NCBI RefSeq assembly: GCF_030272615.1
Contig: NC_081415.1
Coordinates: 422,185,757 to 422,249,756, forward strand
DNA length: 64,000 bases
Source: Cryptomeria japonica
Taxonomy: Eukaryota > Streptophyta > Pinopsida > Cupressales > Cupressaceae
Direction of reading: 5' to 3'
In this document: one piece after another, positions 20,601 to 31,850 of the stretch
How the letters are laid out: every line of letters begins with the position of its first letter
Position numbering within the stretch: the first letter of the stretch is position 1
Notes under the pieces: generated by a model
Databases searched by the model: none
What the model saw: only the letters and a program-made list of their open reading frames with translations
What the model was told of the DNA's origin: nothing
Made by a program: the position numbers and the translations under genes

Positions 20601-21880
20601 ATTGAAGGAAAGAATCGCTGCTAGTTAATTTGATTAGTTATTAATATTCACCAATTGCTGATTACAAGTGGAATACTTGATCAACTAATGAAATATTTAT
20701 TGTTTTTGTTATCGCTGACTATGTATTGATTACTATTGCCGCCTAAGGTAATTGTTTCCTTGTTGCTGATCGCCCAAGTCTTTGGCTGCAATTTGTATCC
20801 TATGTTTTTGCCATCAGTCCATCTGTCCACGAAGGATATCTCAGACTGCTGATAACGTATGTCGTGCTGGTGTTTAATATTGAAGTCTTAATCGATGAAT
20901 GTGGTGATTATATTCCTCATGATATGATCGGGATCACGGCATTTTACTCCCTCAGTCATCTTCAGATTACTACAACTTATGAAATTGTGAAGTCTTTCTG
21001 TGCAAGACAATTTCATATACAGATTCGTTGGGAAGTCCAATTGGGGATTTGACAGATAATTACAAGAAAGATGCTCATTTGTGCTGGTGCCTCAATGGCA
21101 AGGTTTTTTTTTAGTTGTAGACTCCTCACAACGGTGACTTTGTAATTTCATAACTCTTTACTTTTCTTTGGCAACTGTAGTTTTAAATTTTCTACCAAAT
21201 TTGTGATCTGTAAAGAGCTGAAGTTATGTCTAAGTCTCTCACCAATGTATGGATTATTAACTCTTCACAAATATACAAACTCAATTGCATTGAACAACTA
21301 AACATATTCAAGTTGCCAAACACAAATACTATGCTCGTGAAACTGAAGCAGATAACACTCAATAATGGAGAGCATGCATGGAAATGAGACGCATACACCA
21401 ATTTCCAGCTGGAAAAACACTTTTAAAGAATGTGATCTTGGCTCATGCCACTAAATCATTGATTTACAAGCATTACATTGCCCAAAATGGGTTCATTGGA
21501 ACAACCAAATCAACACATAGCTGCTCGTTCATGCCTACCTTGCCTCCATTCTAGCATAATCCCACTTCATATTCATAAGTGAATTGTTGTAAGAAGAGCC
21601 AACCTTAAAAAAATTGCCCAAATCTGTGAAATAAGCTTCCCCTTATTTGATGGTCAGTGAAAGATCAAGACTTTCCCAATTGAAGCACATAAATGTCGTT
21701 GTTCACATTCTGGTCTTCTCATGCACATTGAAGCTCAAACATAACTGTGTTGGTTTCCATCATTTGTGCACTGCTCCGTATTGTTTGTTTGCTGGAGCAT
21801 ATTATGTGTTTGCCACTTATAGGAAGGGGTAAACCTGCCAATAAGTGCCCTGTTTGAAGCCTTTGGGAGTGTTTCAGACC
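20601..21880. other. Unclassified spacer
   Basis: No conserved domain was recognised on either strand. A 62-codon open frame at 20864-21052 (+) shows no known motif. Possibly degraded retroelement terminal sequence next to the Gypsy remnant. Confidence 0.35.
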
Positions 21881-21886
21881 ACCCCT

Positions 21887-23500
21887 TGTGCCTTCACCTA
21901 CCTCATGCCAACTGTTCTTCACACCTAATTGCCTAAAAACAAATTAAACTTACATACTCAAATTGAGAAGTGATCTCTGATGATGTCCTTAGCGGTCATT
22001 AACAATCTATTTCATGGATCTTACCTTCCACACCAAGAGGGTTTTGGTCCCCATAAGCTTAGGAACTTATTAAACTTGGGGAACTTTGTCCTCGCTTGAC
22101 CTAAAGAAATCTACTTTTCCTTGCTTGGAATTTTCCCTTTTGACCAATCAATCATAACTCTTGCTCACTTTGTTGAGTATGTCTTTACCTTCTTATCAAG
22201 GACAACATCATGTTCCAACATATCTTGTTCTTAAGGTTCAAATCATCCATGCTTGCCATAACAACATCCTTCTTGTCGTCAAGTAGGGAAGGCTTTACAA
22301 TCTCAACCAATCCACATTAATTATGGGGAAGATCTTTATGTATTTCAGACCATATCTTAGTTGCTTGAGTTTCTGTAAGTGCCTTGCCACCTTTCTTTGC
22401 CCAAATAAACTTATACCTTGTTGCCCACCTGCAATTTGTGTCCAACTCTGTGCTGACATGATGACTTTTATACTGTCTCCTTGAGTTTCTCTTGAACGTT
22501 AAGGTGAGTTTGCCTCACCTGCTCAATGAAATTATCTACAGTACTCATCTCAACATCCCTGTTTTACAGCTCTTCCTTTGACTGTCTGAGGCAAACATCA
22601 AGAGGGCTTGGTGTTAAATATCTAAAATGTGCTTCAAATGGGGATAAACTAGTAAGAATGAATTTCTCTATCATACAATTGCTGGATATATACCAAATGC
22701 TTGCCACAGCTCTTCAAAAACTGCTGATTATACTTATGCAACAGCTGTACCAGTTTTCTGTTTACTACTTTGGTTTGCCCGTTGGACCCCTCCTTGCACC
22801 TTCACGTACCTCATGCCAACTGTTCTTCACACCTAATCACTTAAAAACACAGCAAACTTACATAGTCATCTTGATTAGTGACCTCCAATTATTACCTTAA
22901 GGCCCAACTTTAACAATCCATTTCATGGATCATACCATCCCCACTACAAGGTTTTTGGTCCCCTAAAACTCAGGAGTTCATTAAAGTAGGGGATTTATTC
23001 CCCACTTTACCTTTGAAACCTACTATGCCTTGCTTGGAACTTCCCCTTTCTGAATAATCAATCATAACTCTTGCTCGCTCTGTTGAGTATGGTGCAAAAT
23101 TATCCATGCTTGGCATAAGATCATTCTCCTTATCAAGTAAGGAGGCTCAAACAATCTCAACCGATCCGCATTAATGGAGAAGATCTTCATGTATTTCTGC
23201 AAGTCCAGCCCAACAGCATTAATTCCCACCCCTTATGTGATCTGAATTACCTCACCGTCTCAGTGAATTTATCTACTTTACACACCTCAACATCCCCCTT
23301 TTCTAGTCCTTCCTTTGGCCGTCCAAGGCAAACTTCAAGAGGGCTCTGTGGTAAATAGCCAAAATGTGCTTCAAACGGGGATAACCTAGTAGAGTGAATT
23401 GCCCAATTATATGAGTGCTGGATGTATGCCAAACGCTTGCCCCAGTCCTTTGGAAACCACTGATTATACCAATGTAACAGATGCACCGATGTTCTCGTCA
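21887..23500 (-). repeat. Tandem duplication of integrase end and 3' flank
   Basis: Copy near 22797-23500 and copy near 21887-22780 share 'ccttcacstacctcatgcc', 'aactgttcttcacacctaat', 'tcataactcttgctc', 'gttgagtatg', 'tcaagagggct' and 'tgcttcaaayggggat' in the same order. One copy holds about 170 bp extra (22390-22500). Both are decayed, and the distal copy has no open integrase frame. Confidence 0.85.
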
Positions 23501-24049
23501 CTGCCTCAGTTCATCCATCCGAGGATGAAAAGCTATAGATCACTTCATTTTGGTATCTAATCTACTCCACAATGTATACCAAAGTCTACTTAAAAGGATT
23601 GTGTCTCTATTTGAAACAATGCATTCTGGAACTTCTAATTGAATCTGTATATTCTTGAAGAATAATTCAGCCACATCACTTCCAGTCAACATCTTCTTAC
23701 AATACACATCTTAGAAAAACTGTCCACAATAACAAAAATCTAATCATTAACCTGTGTAGTCCTTCACAAACTACCTATGAAATCCATGGAGATACTCTCC
23801 CATGACCTTCTAGGTACTGGCAATAGTTGGTACAGCCCAAGTTTCCTGTTGTTGGGCTTACACACAATGTAGTTGGCAACTTCTTATATACCTGGACACA
23901 TTCACCTGCATATACACCAAAAGAGATACTGTTGATAATATGCTACAGTCTTTGTCACTCCAAAGCGACCGTCTGCTTGTGAGGTATGTGCCTCTAATAC
24001 GCATGGGTCGAGGCCCCTTAGGCACACAACTTCCATGCTTTATACACAA
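23247..24049 (-). pseudogene. Gypsy integrase remnant
   Basis: Upstream fragments read CVPKGPRPM and MQVNVSRYIRSCQLHCV, the zinc-binding part. WESISMDFIGSL holds the first catalytic Asp, and CIVSNRDTILLS shows the second Asp changed to Asn. The open frame at 23501-23247 reads WFPKDWGKRLAYIQHSYNWAIHSTRLSPFEAHFGYLP, the usual end of the Gypsy core domain (here cited as one region, 23270-23460). Stops and frameshifts abound. Confidence 0.82.
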
Positions 24050-24500
24050 GACTTTCTAAGAGATAAAAAAAGCCTTCCATTGATTTGCTGATTTATAAAT
24101 CTCGTTGAAATCTTCGTCTCCACATAATCATCCACATTTACGTCTTCTACAAATGGTCTAGTCATGGACATTGTGCCAACTGCGGATAGAAGTGGTGGTC
24201 TAGAATGCATATCTGCCATTTTATTAGTTAATCCACACTTTGGCAGACCCAAAGTGTTGCAAAACCCATCAATTTCTACTTCTGCTGAAACCAAAACATA
24301 CAACTCTTATCATAGGTGTTGTAATTTAGACAACTCCTTTAAACATTTCTGAATGGTAACAAAATAAGTCAACCTCCCATGGCAAATCAGCCTCCATGGC
24401 ATAATCACTAGCAACTGTCCCACCTTCTAATGACTGCCAAAGATTAGGCAATGCCAAAATTGGTGCCATGCTAATTTTCTTTTTCAACTCAAAAGCATGC
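24050..24500 (-). pseudogene. Gypsy RNase H remnant
   Basis: Reads FELKKKISMAPILALPNL and then 'SDYAMEADLPWE', the expected start of Gypsy RNase H where T-D-A-S is usual. Near 24210-24230 'NKMADMHSRPP' is the typical RNase H-integrase boundary. The middle of the domain appears deleted. Confidence 0.75.
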
Positions 24501-24502
24501 TG

Positions 24503-25344
24503 CTACTTGCTAACCCAATGATTTTTTTTCCATTCCAATGATAAAATGTAATGGGGTAGTGATATATGAAAAAGACTTAACAAACTTCTGAAGGTATTGA
24601 GCTGCTCCCACAAAATTCCTCCTTCCAACATGTGCGTTGGTTTGGGCCAATTCACTATGGCCTCAATTTTGGAAGGATCAATTCTTACCTCATCATTTTT
24701 AATCATGTGACAATAATACACCAATGAAATTTTTGTAAAATCACATTTTTATATATTCAGAGTAACCAATTCTACTTTAAAATTGCAAAATCTTGCTTTA
24801 AATGCAAGATATGTTCCTTATGTTTTGATAAAAATCAAAATATCATTAAGGTATACAAAGACAAGAATCTAGCAAAAGTTATAATAACTCATTTGTCAGC
24901 TGCGTAAGGGTAGCTGGAGCATTGCATACACTGAATGGTAAGACCAATTACTCATAAAGCCCTTGCTTGGTCTTGAATGTCATGTATCCTCCTGTTTTAT
25001 TGGTCTTGATGATAGCTTGAGTTTATATCCAATTTAGTGAAAAACTTGTTGAAGCTCATCCAGAAGTCATCAATACATGGTAGTGGTTGCAATTTTTGAT
25101 GGTAATTTTATTTAAGCTCAAATTATCCTTGCATGTGTGCCAAGTCTAGTCCTTCTTTGGAACTATCACAACAGGAGAACTGCAAGGGGATATAGTTGGA
25201 TGCCCAAACAGCTCTCCAAGGTACCTGGTCAACATCTCCTTGTCCATGGCATCTTTCCTCCATTGAATTCCTGCTTTTGGAATTTACTACTGTATTCTTG
25301 TACACTTTGTCCTTGCCTTCACCAAAAATAATGCCGCTGCACAA
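24503..25344 (-). pseudogene. Gypsy reverse transcriptase remnant
   Basis: Minus-strand fragments read TFKTKQGLYE and LPFSVCNAPATLTQL, then VYLNDILIF at 24841-24856, where the catalytic YLDD has become YLND. The connection follows: KNDEVRIDPSKIEAIVNWPKP. These are standard Ty3/Gypsy RT blocks in shifted frames. Confidence 0.82.
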
Positions 25345-25350
25345 TGTGCA

Positions 25351-25589
25351 GATGGGGTAAAATTGTTTTTACATCAAAGATTTGAAATCTTATCATTTGT
25401 GTACAGGCACAACTTTCATGCACTCCAAGGATAATTTATATCAACTGTTCCTTTTTTACTGTTTGTGCTAGAGATAAAGGCTGTCAAGAAGTTAAAAATG
25501 GTTCTTTAGATTGTTGGGTTTTGTTTATGTCTGTATATGGTTTAGAAATGTTTGGTAAGCTCAAGTATGCTAGTATTTAGATACAAGTC
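25351..25589. other. Spacer
   Basis: Nothing recognised; a short AT-rich stretch between the Gypsy remnant and the unrecognised coding remnants. Confidence 0.4.
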
Positions 25590-26540
25590 TTGTATAGTAT
25601 GAGTAACACTAATCATCCTAGGATTCTAGGAAGTCTTCCCTATGGTAAGAGATTTAATGTTGATGGTCAATTACAGAAAGGACATATTAATACTATTGAC
25701 ATACCAGATGGGTGGAAAATTGACTGGCTAAAAAATTTTGCACCTAGACTAAATTCTAACAAATCAATCCATAGAATCAAAGGCAACTCTATTCATGTTT
25801 ACCTACAAGTCTGACAAGTGATTACTCTAGTCTGTCCTCTCCTCCTAGCTTTGCATCAGCCTGTTATTCTTTCATAAGACTAGATTCAGGAGAAAGTCAA
25901 GAAGAAAAGCTGAACTTTATGTTGAAGTGAAGATGAACATCCTATTAACAAAGGACCAGATCCTTCTATTAAAGGGAAAGAGAAAGAGGATGAATCTTTA
26001 CTTCTTACTAATGTCTATGCCTCTACCTAGAGATAGTTCTCTAGTATTCTATGAAGAAAATAATATATCTCTGTACAATGGTGGAAGATGGCTTCCCTTG
26101 AAAGGATCATGCAAAATTTCAAATGGATCAATAAATCATTTAGTATGCTTTCAGCCTTCCAAGCTAGAAGACAGAGCCCAGCCTGGATTTTAAGCATAGG
26201 ATTATTTGGTTAGATTTTCACAACATTTTCAGGAAAATTTTGATGACTTATGCAGAGATGTACTATATATTAGAAATATTGTTGATTTAATAAATTTGAA
26301 GGTTAATAAAACTATACAGTTTGGATTAAAAAATAGCAGTCAAGTTGCAGAAATTAGGCTGTATAATATTGTTGAGTGCAAAGACTGATCAATCTTTGAA
26401 TAATTTGCATACACTTGGCGATAATGTAACCAAGATTGTTGATAAATTACAAGAAATAGATGGAAAGCTTGCTGCTGTAGAAGCTAGTTTAGATTGGTTA
26501 GAAAATGAAGAAAAGAAAAAAAAAGAGCTTTAATAATCCC
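25590..26540 (+). pseudogene. Unrecognised coding remnants with coiled-coil end
   Basis: Three or four plus-strand pieces in different frames look protein-like. The first (25590-25814) contains GSLPYGKRFNVDGQLQKGH and NKSIHRIKGNSIHVYL. A later piece (26206-26388) contains FQENFDDLCRDVLYIRNIVD and VNKTIQFGLKNSSQVAEI. The last (26400-26533) reads KIVDKLQEIDGKLAAVEA followed by a Lys/Glu tail, likely a coiled coil. I cannot name the family. A retroelement or integrated plant pararetrovirus-like origin is possible but is only a guess. Frameshifts between pieces make it a pseudogene. Confidence 0.4.
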
Positions 26541-27416
26541 TGAGCAATGTTTCTCTTATAAGAAAAAGAGCTATGGAAAAAAGAAAAAGAAATCTCAAAT
26601 TGGAAAATTTATCAGCTGAACATGGGAAAAAATTGGAAATTATAAGATTTGTACATGTGTATATAAATAAAGATATTGGGATTTGGGTTTGAGGGTTTGC
26701 TTATTTCTTTAACACGTTCAGTACAGCTAGGTTCAGCTGATAATTTACCAATCCACACACATGCACTTGTGCACACACACACAAGGCACAGCAGAATGCA
26801 ATCTTAAACGGGAACTCAACCTTTTTGATTTGTGGTTAATATTGTGTGCAAGTGGCGTTATTTTCAGCTTGCTAGAATTTGACTGAGCTCAGGTGCTGAA
26901 GTTTTTTCCTTTCAGAGAAAATATCAATGTATTTTTAAATGCATGATCGAGTGAAATATTGCCATGAACAATTTCCTCTGCCCATCAGGGAATTATATTT
27001 ATGTGCAGAGAATCTAGTGTTACTTTGTAATCAATTTTGTAACCAATGACCGGGTATTTGACAAATGATATATATTTATATTCCTGCTTTCTGGGTAAAA
27101 TCTCTTAGATAGCATCTGTTACTTAGCTTCTTGGTTAAAGGTAAACTCGTGGCGTTGATTCTTAATTTGCCTGTGGAAGCAGTGTGGCTGAAGGCTGAGA
27201 CAAGTTTACGGCTAGTTTGAGAGAAAGACCGTCTCCCCTGGGAGCAAATGTATCTTGTTTGAATTATATATAGCTGGTGGCTTACCTTGATTGAAATAAA
27301 AACTTGAACTAAACTTTTTGGATTATGTATGTAGTCGTTAAGAAATGACCAGAGCAGAGAGATTAAGTGGGTTTCCCACAGATCAAACATTTATGTACTT
27401 GTTTAATGTGTTTTAG
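26541..27416 (+). other. Probable intron 3' end or upstream flank of the host gene
   Basis: No exon is recognised here. It ends with TTTTAG at 27411-27416, the acceptor of the first visible exon. It contains a short CA-rich run near 26755-26785. The minus-strand 104-codon open frame at 27076-27390 has no recognisable content. Upstream exons may lie further left, beyond retroelements, or outside the window. Confidence 0.4.
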
Positions 27417-28248
27417 CATGCAGGAGGCTGCCATCAGAGCTCTACAAAGTGCCCTTGGAGGGAAGAAGGATGCATTTAATAGATGGGATGAAGAAATTAA
27501 GAAGAGGGAGGAGGCAGCTGGAGGCAGAGGTGGAAACAGTGGGGGAGGATGGTTCGGGGGTGGAGGTTGGTTTGGTGGCTTTGGAAATGAGGATTCCTGG
27601 AAGGAAATTCAGCAAGCAATCTATGCAGTGGGTGGGTTGGTTCTTATGGTGAGTGCCTCATTTCTTTTTAGTACTTATCAAATTCAACGCCCTAAAGGCA
27701 CTATTATAGCATTTGCCTACATATCTCTATTTAACATGGCAATTCTTTTCAATATCTAATAATTAATTCTTGTGAAGCAATAGTGCCACTCTGTGTGTAT
27801 GTGTTCATTTGTCTTGACCTGTGATCTGTTGTCTGGGCAGTATCTTCTGCTTGTCAAAGGAGAGGCCATGATCTCAGTTGTATTGAATGCCATGGTGTTT
27901 CTGTTACGTGGACCTAGAGATGTTTTCAGGTCCATTACTACGGGTGAATTCAAATTGGAACCTGCACCAAACTCTGATGATGAATCTAGCTTCAAAGGTG
28001 TAGATGCCACACCTAGTTCTGCACAAGCTGATGTGATCAGGAAGTCAGGGCGAGATATACTCTCAGTTGTATTGAACTCCATAGTGTTACTGTTACGTAG
28101 ACCTAGAAATGTTTTCAGGTCCATTACTACAGGTAAATTCAAAATGGCACCTGCACCAAACTCTGGTGATGAATCTCGATTAAAAGGTGTAAATGATACA
28201 CCTGGTTCTGCACAAGCTAATGTGATCAAAAAGTGGGGGCGAGATTGA
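27417..28248 (+). CDS. Plant Gly/Trp-rich membrane protein, last two exons (partial)
   Basis: Two exons join in frame: 27417-27648 and 27841-28248, with GT donor at 27649 and CAG acceptor at 27838-27840; the stop is TGA at 28246-28248. Counting from Met 27418, residues 1-33 are a charged helix (MQEAAIRALQ...RWDEEIKKREE), 35-57 a Gly/Trp/Phe-rich segment (GGGWFGGGGWFGGFG), and about 67-83 and 88-100 hydrophobic spans (second one ISVVLNAMVFLL). A 63-residue unit is then repeated in tandem. It resembles plant organelle-targeted membrane proteins with a Gly/Trp-rich linker, but I cannot name it. The N-terminal exon or exons are not found. Base 27417 would complete a split codon. No stops interrupt the frame, so it may be functional. 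Confidence 0.72.
27649..27840 (+). other. Intron of the Gly/Trp-rich membrane protein gene (192 bp)
   Basis: Bounded by ATG|GTGAGT and GGGCAG|TAT; phase 0. The coding sense on both sides is hydrophobic and continuous (GGLVLM then YLLLVKG). Confidence 0.75.
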
Positions 28249-28249
28249 T
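27872..28249 (+). repeat. In-frame 189-bp tandem duplication in the last exon
   Basis: Copy 1 starts TCTCAGTTGTATTGAA at 27872 and copy 2 the same at 28061. The unit encodes 63 residues: a hydrophobic span, an R-x-P-R-x-V-F-R-S-I-T-T-G block and an acidic/Ser tail with A-P-N-S and S-A-Q-A. The copies are similar in both DNA and protein. Confidence 0.92.
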
Positions 28250-30531
28250 ATTAGCAGCTGATGATTGTCTGTTATTAATTCAAGGAAGATTGCTATGTAT
28301 AGAAGTATTCTGTTTGGAGCTCATTTACCTCTACTGTGCTCAGCCTTCAAACTTATCATAGTAATTTATAGTAGGATATAACAGGCATGCTGTAATTTAG
28401 GCGATGCATTTTTTTTATTGCTCCTAAATTACGAAAAGGATGAGTGAATGGAAATCAACAAAAGAATGGTTGAACCTCTAGCACTGCAGAAGTTCATAGT
28501 TTTCCTTGTATGTGAAGAGGGATGATTTATGTCTGAGAAGTCTCTATCTGTATTCTTGCGCAAGGCAGATAGTTTTGCTATATAAAATGGAATATTAAAG
28601 TGCCCTTTACAAAATTTCTTTTATTTTCGTTCTCTTTTTAATTTTTATACTTTATATCACAGTTTAAATTTCAAACGAGGTGGGTAGTCCAATGGACTTC
28701 AGACTCCAAACAAAGGAACATAGTTATTGATTATGTCTGTCATCCATGTAATTTAAATGCTTTATTAGACAAATATTAAAAAGCTCCTGCCATCAGTATG
28801 AATTTATTCTAAATAGAAGATTTGCTCACCCTTGCACATATGATTCTATCAGGCTTTTCCTTTTCTCTCATCTAGGTGACGTCTTATTGATTTGGCATGA
28901 TTCTCAAATCACTAGGATTTTCTTGTCAATGGTCTGTGCCTTATTTTCAAGATGCCCTTAGAAGAGGAGAATCTTTTGAGCCCTCAGATCAGCCAGCTCA
29001 AAGTTAAATGCGAACTTGAAAACCAGTCAATTTTTTTTTTCTCAGATCACTTGATAAAGACTCCTTGAATCATTTGGATTTTAGTCTTAGAATTTGGGAA
29101 CTCAATTTATTTACAAGTGGCCTTGATGATATGCTATAATAATCTGGATAATCTCTGTATGGTGTTATTTTAGAATATTGTTCCTTGTGATTATGGTTCT
29201 GCCCTTCAAATCTTATTTATTTAGATTTGGGATACAAAATGTGAAGAATTCTTTAAATTAAGAAATAAAAGATAACTTTGTCACCTAGCAAATGCATACC
29301 TAAATGCTAGGTACCCTCATACACATGAAGGGCTTAATTTTTAATCCCCAATGTCACTGAGATTAATTATTTTGGGTTAGATTCTAGGGTTATTTACTTT
29401 CTATTATGTGGGGTTATCTCTGAAGGAGGAATCGATCTATTTATTTATTTCTTGAATAATTAGTGTTTTGGAATTTTTACCCCTACTATTTTTTAATTAG
29501 CAAGGCTACAATCATGAATAATGATTGATGTTTTACATTAAAATATATGATAACATAGAGAGGACTGCATTTAAAGTTAAAAAGTTTTTCTGTTTGGATT
29601 TTTACCTTTTAACCTAGTTTTTAATTAGCCTATAATATAATTATTAGCGTATAACAAAATATGTCAAACTTGGGATAACTATAGACAGTTATCCCATAGA
29701 CATTTGACTGTTTATTTGTAGTTAAACTTAGCATAGCAATGCCTGCGTATGCTCCAATAGCTTTAGTGTATTTTTAGTGTTATTTCATGTTCCTTGCTCT
29801 TCCATGTAGAGAAGTTGGTGACATTTGACTGTTTATTTGTAGTAAAACTTAGTATAGCAATGCCTGCGTATGCTCCAATAGCTTTAGTGTATTTTTAGTT
29901 TTATTTCATGTTTCTTGCTCTTCCATGTAGAGAAGTTGGTGGCAATGCTTATATCCACGGTGCTTAAGCATGATGAATTAGGGTTCGCTTCCTAACTCCA
30001 CCTTATCTACATGGGGTGTTTTATTCATCCATCATAATACACACTCCGTCAGCCCCTTTGTTGATGAGCTTAATCTCCCCAAATTTCAGTGCTCTTCCCA
30101 CACCAATGTTTATAACATTTGACAACTTCACAAAGCCCAAGACATGGAGGTATAAAATCGTTCTCCATTATGCTTTCAATGTCAAAAATACCTACTTTTG
30201 ATTGACTACAACTTGCACTAACAATGAATATAGTAGTGGAATTTATGGGTGAACAGGAATTGAGCCAAGAATTTTGGGCTGAATTTCAAGATAATTGGCT
30301 AGTATTGGGGTTATATCAACGTGACCCCTCCCACAAATCAGAAACAACAAACCATACACCAAAACTACAATAGCACCCTTATACATGGCATAACTGAAAA
30401 TATGCATTTATAAAAGATACAAAACCTTAAGACTCTTACCAAGTGGGAACACATTCTAACCTAAAGAGCAAAACACATAGCCGTAACAAAACAATGCAAC
30501 TTGAACAAGAAAACATAGGGAATCTAAGATA
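28250..30531. other. 3' UTR and intergenic spacer
   Basis: The first few hundred bases probably include the 3' UTR of the host gene. No further gene is supported. A plus-strand fragment near 30224-30370 reads EFMGEQELSQEFWAEFQDNW but is short and unassigned. A 121-bp tandem duplication lies at 29700-29941. Confidence 0.4.
29700..29941. repeat. 121-bp direct tandem duplication
   Basis: Two adjacent copies start 'acatttgactgtttatttg' at 29700 and 29821 and end 'gtagagaagttggtg'. They differ at about five positions. Confidence 0.93.
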
Positions 30532-30536
30532 CTACA

Positions 30537-31673
30537 TATTGATCAATAAAATTGTTTCTATGAAAACAGTCTTATGGGAAACTCAGTGATGGGGGACCTA
30601 CGCTTGTTCACTGAGTGACCTCTGGGATTTTAGAAGCTGACTTTTCATACATGGAGGGAGAAAAGGGAAAGAAGGAAAACTTAAAGCAAAACTACTCTAT
30701 AGCGATGCGCTTAAATGTTTTTAGTAACTCTTTAAGCACAAAGAAACTTCCCATATGTGCAACTCTAAGGTCCATTCAACAATCTACATGCCTAGAAAAT
30801 CAAGATTGAAATATAAACAACAATTCATTTAACATAAAGCAACATATGCCATTCATCCACTAGATGACAAGTTCAAAAGACATAGTTTAATCTACAAAGT
30901 CTTACAACATATATTTCTGAAGTTGTACAGAATTACAAGATGCACAAAAATATATTCATGCACACTAAAAATAGTAATCATATAGGCCCCAAACATAATA
31001 TGATTATCACAGTTTCAGGAGTACAATCACAAGTTAAAGGTGTAATTCCACAACTATTGTCTATATTTTCTTCTCAAAATTCTCCATCCCTACAAAAGCA
31101 AAAAGAAACACTTATATAATCATGAGCCAATGACCTGATGGAGAAAATAGAGAGAAAAACCATATGCACCGTTGGCAGCATCGTTAGCAACCGTGAAACC
31201 ACTTGATGAGGGGTTGGACAACAACTTCGACTTTTAGCCCAACTGCCATCGAATCTTGTAACGATCGGATCAAAATGGGGAACTTGTGACCGTTGCTAAA
31301 CCGCATATTGTTGGTGACAAATGCCCCATCACAAAACGCACGCCAAGGCCACCTAGAGATCTTTATAAGCAAAATGTGGTAGCAGGAGGGAGCAGTCTGG
31401 GAATTTAACAAAACAACACAAATTGCTTCGCGAGGAATTGCCACATTGCAAAACACGAAAACACCTTTTAAAACGCGGACCCACCGAAATAGAGCAAAAA
31501 AGCGACCCGCCACGCATTAGTCTCTCGCAACTTCTTGACAAAGGGAAAAGAGAAGCTTAGACAACTCAAGCCATGTCGCCACATGCAAAACGTGAGGAAG
31601 CAAAATTAAAACCTCAGCCGAGGAAAAACAAAAACCAACTCCCAGAAAGGGGCACTGTGGACGAAAGTCTACA
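30537..31673 (-). repeat. 3' LTR of the Tat-like element
   Basis: Plus-strand reading runs TATTGATCAATAAAATTG (TG decayed to TA) to GAAAGTCTACA and aligns throughout with 53104-54244. The adjacent 31674-31700 is the probable purine-tract side on the minus strand (GCCAAGAAA), rather weak. Confidence 0.88.
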
Positions 31674-31850
31674 TTTCTTGGCGACTTTTGGGAAAATCTC
31701 GCCCACGGGATGCCCATACTCAAAATCCTGGTTCGCGGACCAGAACTATGCCTCTGGCTTGAAAAGCTTGTCGAAAAGCTGTTGTAGGGGAGACCAATCA
31801 TCTTCGGACGGGATCGCCTGAGCCTTGAGAGCTTGAAAACTCTGATCTAG

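Larger units (their letters stand above)
21883..25350 (-). mobile_element. Decayed Ty3/Gypsy element, pol region
   Basis: On the minus strand, RT, RNase H and integrase fragments occur in that order, which defines Ty3/Gypsy. The reading frames are broken many times. The end of integrase plus the downstream region is present twice in tandem (about 22797-23500 and 21887-22780). No gag, protease or LTR pair could be recognised, so the element is partial. Confidence 0.82.

Noticed and set aside
22526-22900. 124-codon plus-strand ORF
   Set aside because: Antisense to the duplicated Gypsy integrase end; meaning is found only on the minus strand.
27076-27390. 104-codon minus-strand ORF next to the host gene
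   Set aside because: No recognisable domain; it overlaps the intron acceptor of the plus-strand gene, and coding texture is poor.
28680-28720. Possible tRNA-like stretch
   Set aside because: No cloverleaf with A and B boxes can be drawn.
30224-30370. Short plus-strand coding-like fragment beginning ATGAATATAGTAGTGG
   Set aside because: About 45 codons, no homologue recognised, and no adjoining coding in any frame.
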